Assembly (NCBI GenBank): GCA_937910255.1
Contig: CALEOQ010000493.1
Coordinates: 1 to 6,285, forward strand
Reading direction: 5' to 3'
From: an uncultured Caulobacteraceae bacterium
GTDB taxonomy: Bacteria; Pseudomonadota; Alphaproteobacteria; Caulobacterales; Caulobacteraceae
Length of the DNA: 6,285 nt
Part shown: positions 5,360 to 6,285 of the stretch, one piece after another
Layout of the letters: every line of letters begins with the position of its first letter
Numbering within the stretch: the stretch's first letter is position 1
Made by a program: the position numbers and the translations under genes
The notes under the pieces: model-generated
What the model was told of the DNA's origin: nothing
The model's database searches: none
Seen by the model: the letters and a program-made list of their open reading frames with translations, nothing else

Positions 5360-6152
5360 CCCCTCCCCTTCCCGTCGATGGCCGAACGCCTGCAATCGGC
5401 GGGGTCACAAGACCCCGCAGGTTCTCGACGAGCGTGCGCTGCAGGGTCTCGGTCGTGACGCCGCGCAGACGCGCGAGATCGGGCAGCATCTGGGCGACAT
5501 CGGACGGGCGGGAGGGGCGACCGTCAGCCTGTGTGAACGGACCATCGGTTTCCGTCAGCAGTCGGTCCAGCGGCAGGCTCGCCACGGTCTCGCGGTGGCG
5601 AGCCTGCGCCAGCATCTGGGCGTTGATGGAGAAGTAGCAACCGTGCTCGACAGCCCGCCTGGCTTCGGACTTCGAGCCGGTGAACCAGTGCATCACCGCC
5701 CGCCCCCGGTCCGGCGGCAGTCGACTCTCCAGCTGGCCGAGCACTTGGCCGACCGCCCGGACGCTATGGATGGTGAGGATCTTCCCGCCCGCCTCCGCGC
5801 AGGCGCACAGCACCCGCTCGAACACGGCCTTCTGATCCTCGAACGATCGGTAAAATCGCGGCCCGGCGTCCAGCCCGACCTCGCCGACATAGGTCGCTTC
5901 GGGCAGCAGCGCCTCCCACAGGGCGATCTCTGACTTCCGTTCGGCGACGACCTGCGGGTGGAGCCCGAGTGCGACGCGGACATGGCTCGAGCGACTGGCG
6001 AGCTCGATATTGCGCCGCCAAGCTTTCGGCGTGGTCGTCACCGCCAGGGTCGCGACTTGGTGGCGGTCGCATTCTTCGATCAGAGCCGGGTGATCAGGAT
6101 AGAGATCGAGATGACAGTGCATGTCGATCAGTCGAGGGACGATGGGCGACAT
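5331..6152 (-). CDS. qatD: TatD-family metal-dependent nuclease, QatD-like (QAT anti-phage system)
   Basis: This 273-residue TatD/amidohydrolase-superfamily TIM-barrel nuclease keeps all expected metal ligands: H12-C-H14 in DMHCHLDLYPD, E91 in GEVGLD, H129 in TIHSVRA, H155 in VMHWFTGS and D203 in TETDGPF. The wording differs from housekeeping TatD and follows the QatD branch: CHLDLYPD at the N-terminus, AVTTTPKAW (37-45), ALGLHPQ, HWFTGS and GCYFSIN. QatD is the DNase component of the four-gene QatABCD anti-phage system (ATPase, QatB, QueC-like QatC, QatD). Here it should be the last qat gene, with the others to the right, beyond the contig end. The ATG at 6152 was chosen; the frame extends to 6182, but those residues (MCSSDL...) are translated adapter. 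A TGATG junction suggests the preceding gene ends in R-P-F-stop, overlapping by one base. The 3' end overlaps the Ymh-like gene. QatD identity rests on motif recognition only. Confidence 0.85.
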   Translation of the reverse strand: MSPIVPRLIDMHCHLDLYPDHPALIEECDRHQVATLAVTTTPKAWRRNIELASRSSHVRVALGLHPQVVAERKSEIALWEALLPEATYVGEVGLDAGPRFYRSFEDQKAVFERVLCACAEAGGKILTIHSVRAVGQVLGQLESRLPPDRGRAVMHWFTGSKSEARRAVEHGCYFSINAQMLAQARHRETVASLPLDRLLTETDGPFTQADGRPSRPSDVAQMLPDLARLRGVTTETLQRTLVENLRGLVTPPIAGVRPSTGRGGDGRILTDRG

Positions 6153-6165
6153 CAGAAGGGCCGTG

Positions 6166-6285
6166 AGATCGGAAGAGCACACGCTGAACTCCAGTCACGT
6201 CGTAATCTCGTATGCCGTCTTCTGCTTGAAAAAAAAAAACATCTGAACTCCAGTCACGGCGGACTCTCCTCTTACTGCTTGTGAC
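6166..6285. other. Illumina adapter contamination (non-biological contig end)
   Basis: AGATCGGAAGAGCACACG at 6166-6183 begins the TruSeq read-1 3' adapter. CTGAACTCCAGTCAC follows at 6184-6198 with one T missing, then a six-base index GTCGTA (6199-6204), ATCTCGTATGCCGTCTTCTG and CTTG (6205-6228) and 11 A's (6229-6239). A second, degraded copy starts at 6242 (TCTGAACTCCAGTCAC) and ends in ACTGCTTG. These 120 bases were not part of the genome. They should be trimmed, and any translation through them is an artefact. Confidence 0.97.

Noticed and set aside
6153..6182. N-terminal extension of the TatD protein starting MCSSDL
   Set aside because: These codons are the reverse complement of the Illumina adapter plus a few genuine bases of the upstream gene; the real start is the ATG at 6152.
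5958..6284. Plus-strand open frame at the right end
   Set aside because: It is antisense to the TatD gene and then runs through adapter and poly-A sequence.

Overview
The window is high-GC bacterial DNA. The protein families fit an alphaproteobacterium, probably Caulobacterales (Caulobacter, Phenylobacterium or Brevundimonas-like): an XRE regulator with the typical FQQVQKYERGANR helix, a CopC/CopD pair and an orphan single-domain receiver. The taxonomic guess is inference. The last 120 bases (6166-6285) are not genomic. They are Illumina TruSeq adapter, index, poly-A and a second degraded adapter copy, so the real sequence ends at about 6165 at a draft-assembly contig edge.

Layout. Positions 1-999 hold a minus-strand copper pair, copC followed after one base by copD, which runs off the left edge. 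Positions 1168-1994 (plus strand) hold an alpha/beta-hydrolase-fold protein split by an apparent -1 frameshift; it also lacks the usual nucleophile serine and C-terminal histidine. After a 250-bp non-coding stretch come a CheY-like single-domain response regulator (minus) and a short XRE regulator (minus). A second XRE regulator (plus) is divergent from the first, and a perfect 16-bp palindrome lies between them. A small two-helix membrane protein follows the second regulator.

The right part (3698-6152, all minus strand) looks like the edge of a defence island. In transcription order it holds a TatD-family nuclease that best resembles QatD of the QatABCD anti-phage system, a Ymh/TIGR02391-type protein carrying an R-x4-H HEPN ribonuclease motif and overlapping qatD by 29 bp, and a separate HEPN-like protein. 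The last has three 11-bp-spaced copies of a CTATAT element in its promoter region. The genes that would complete the QAT system (qatA, qatB, qatC) should lie just beyond the adapter-truncated end; only a possible final R-P-F-stop of the preceding gene remains.

The most interesting points are the truncated QAT-like locus with an overlapping HEPN gene, the periodic operator in front of the second HEPN-like gene, the palindrome between the XRE pair, and the degenerate hydrolase. No tRNA, rRNA, CRISPR array, transposase or integrase was seen.
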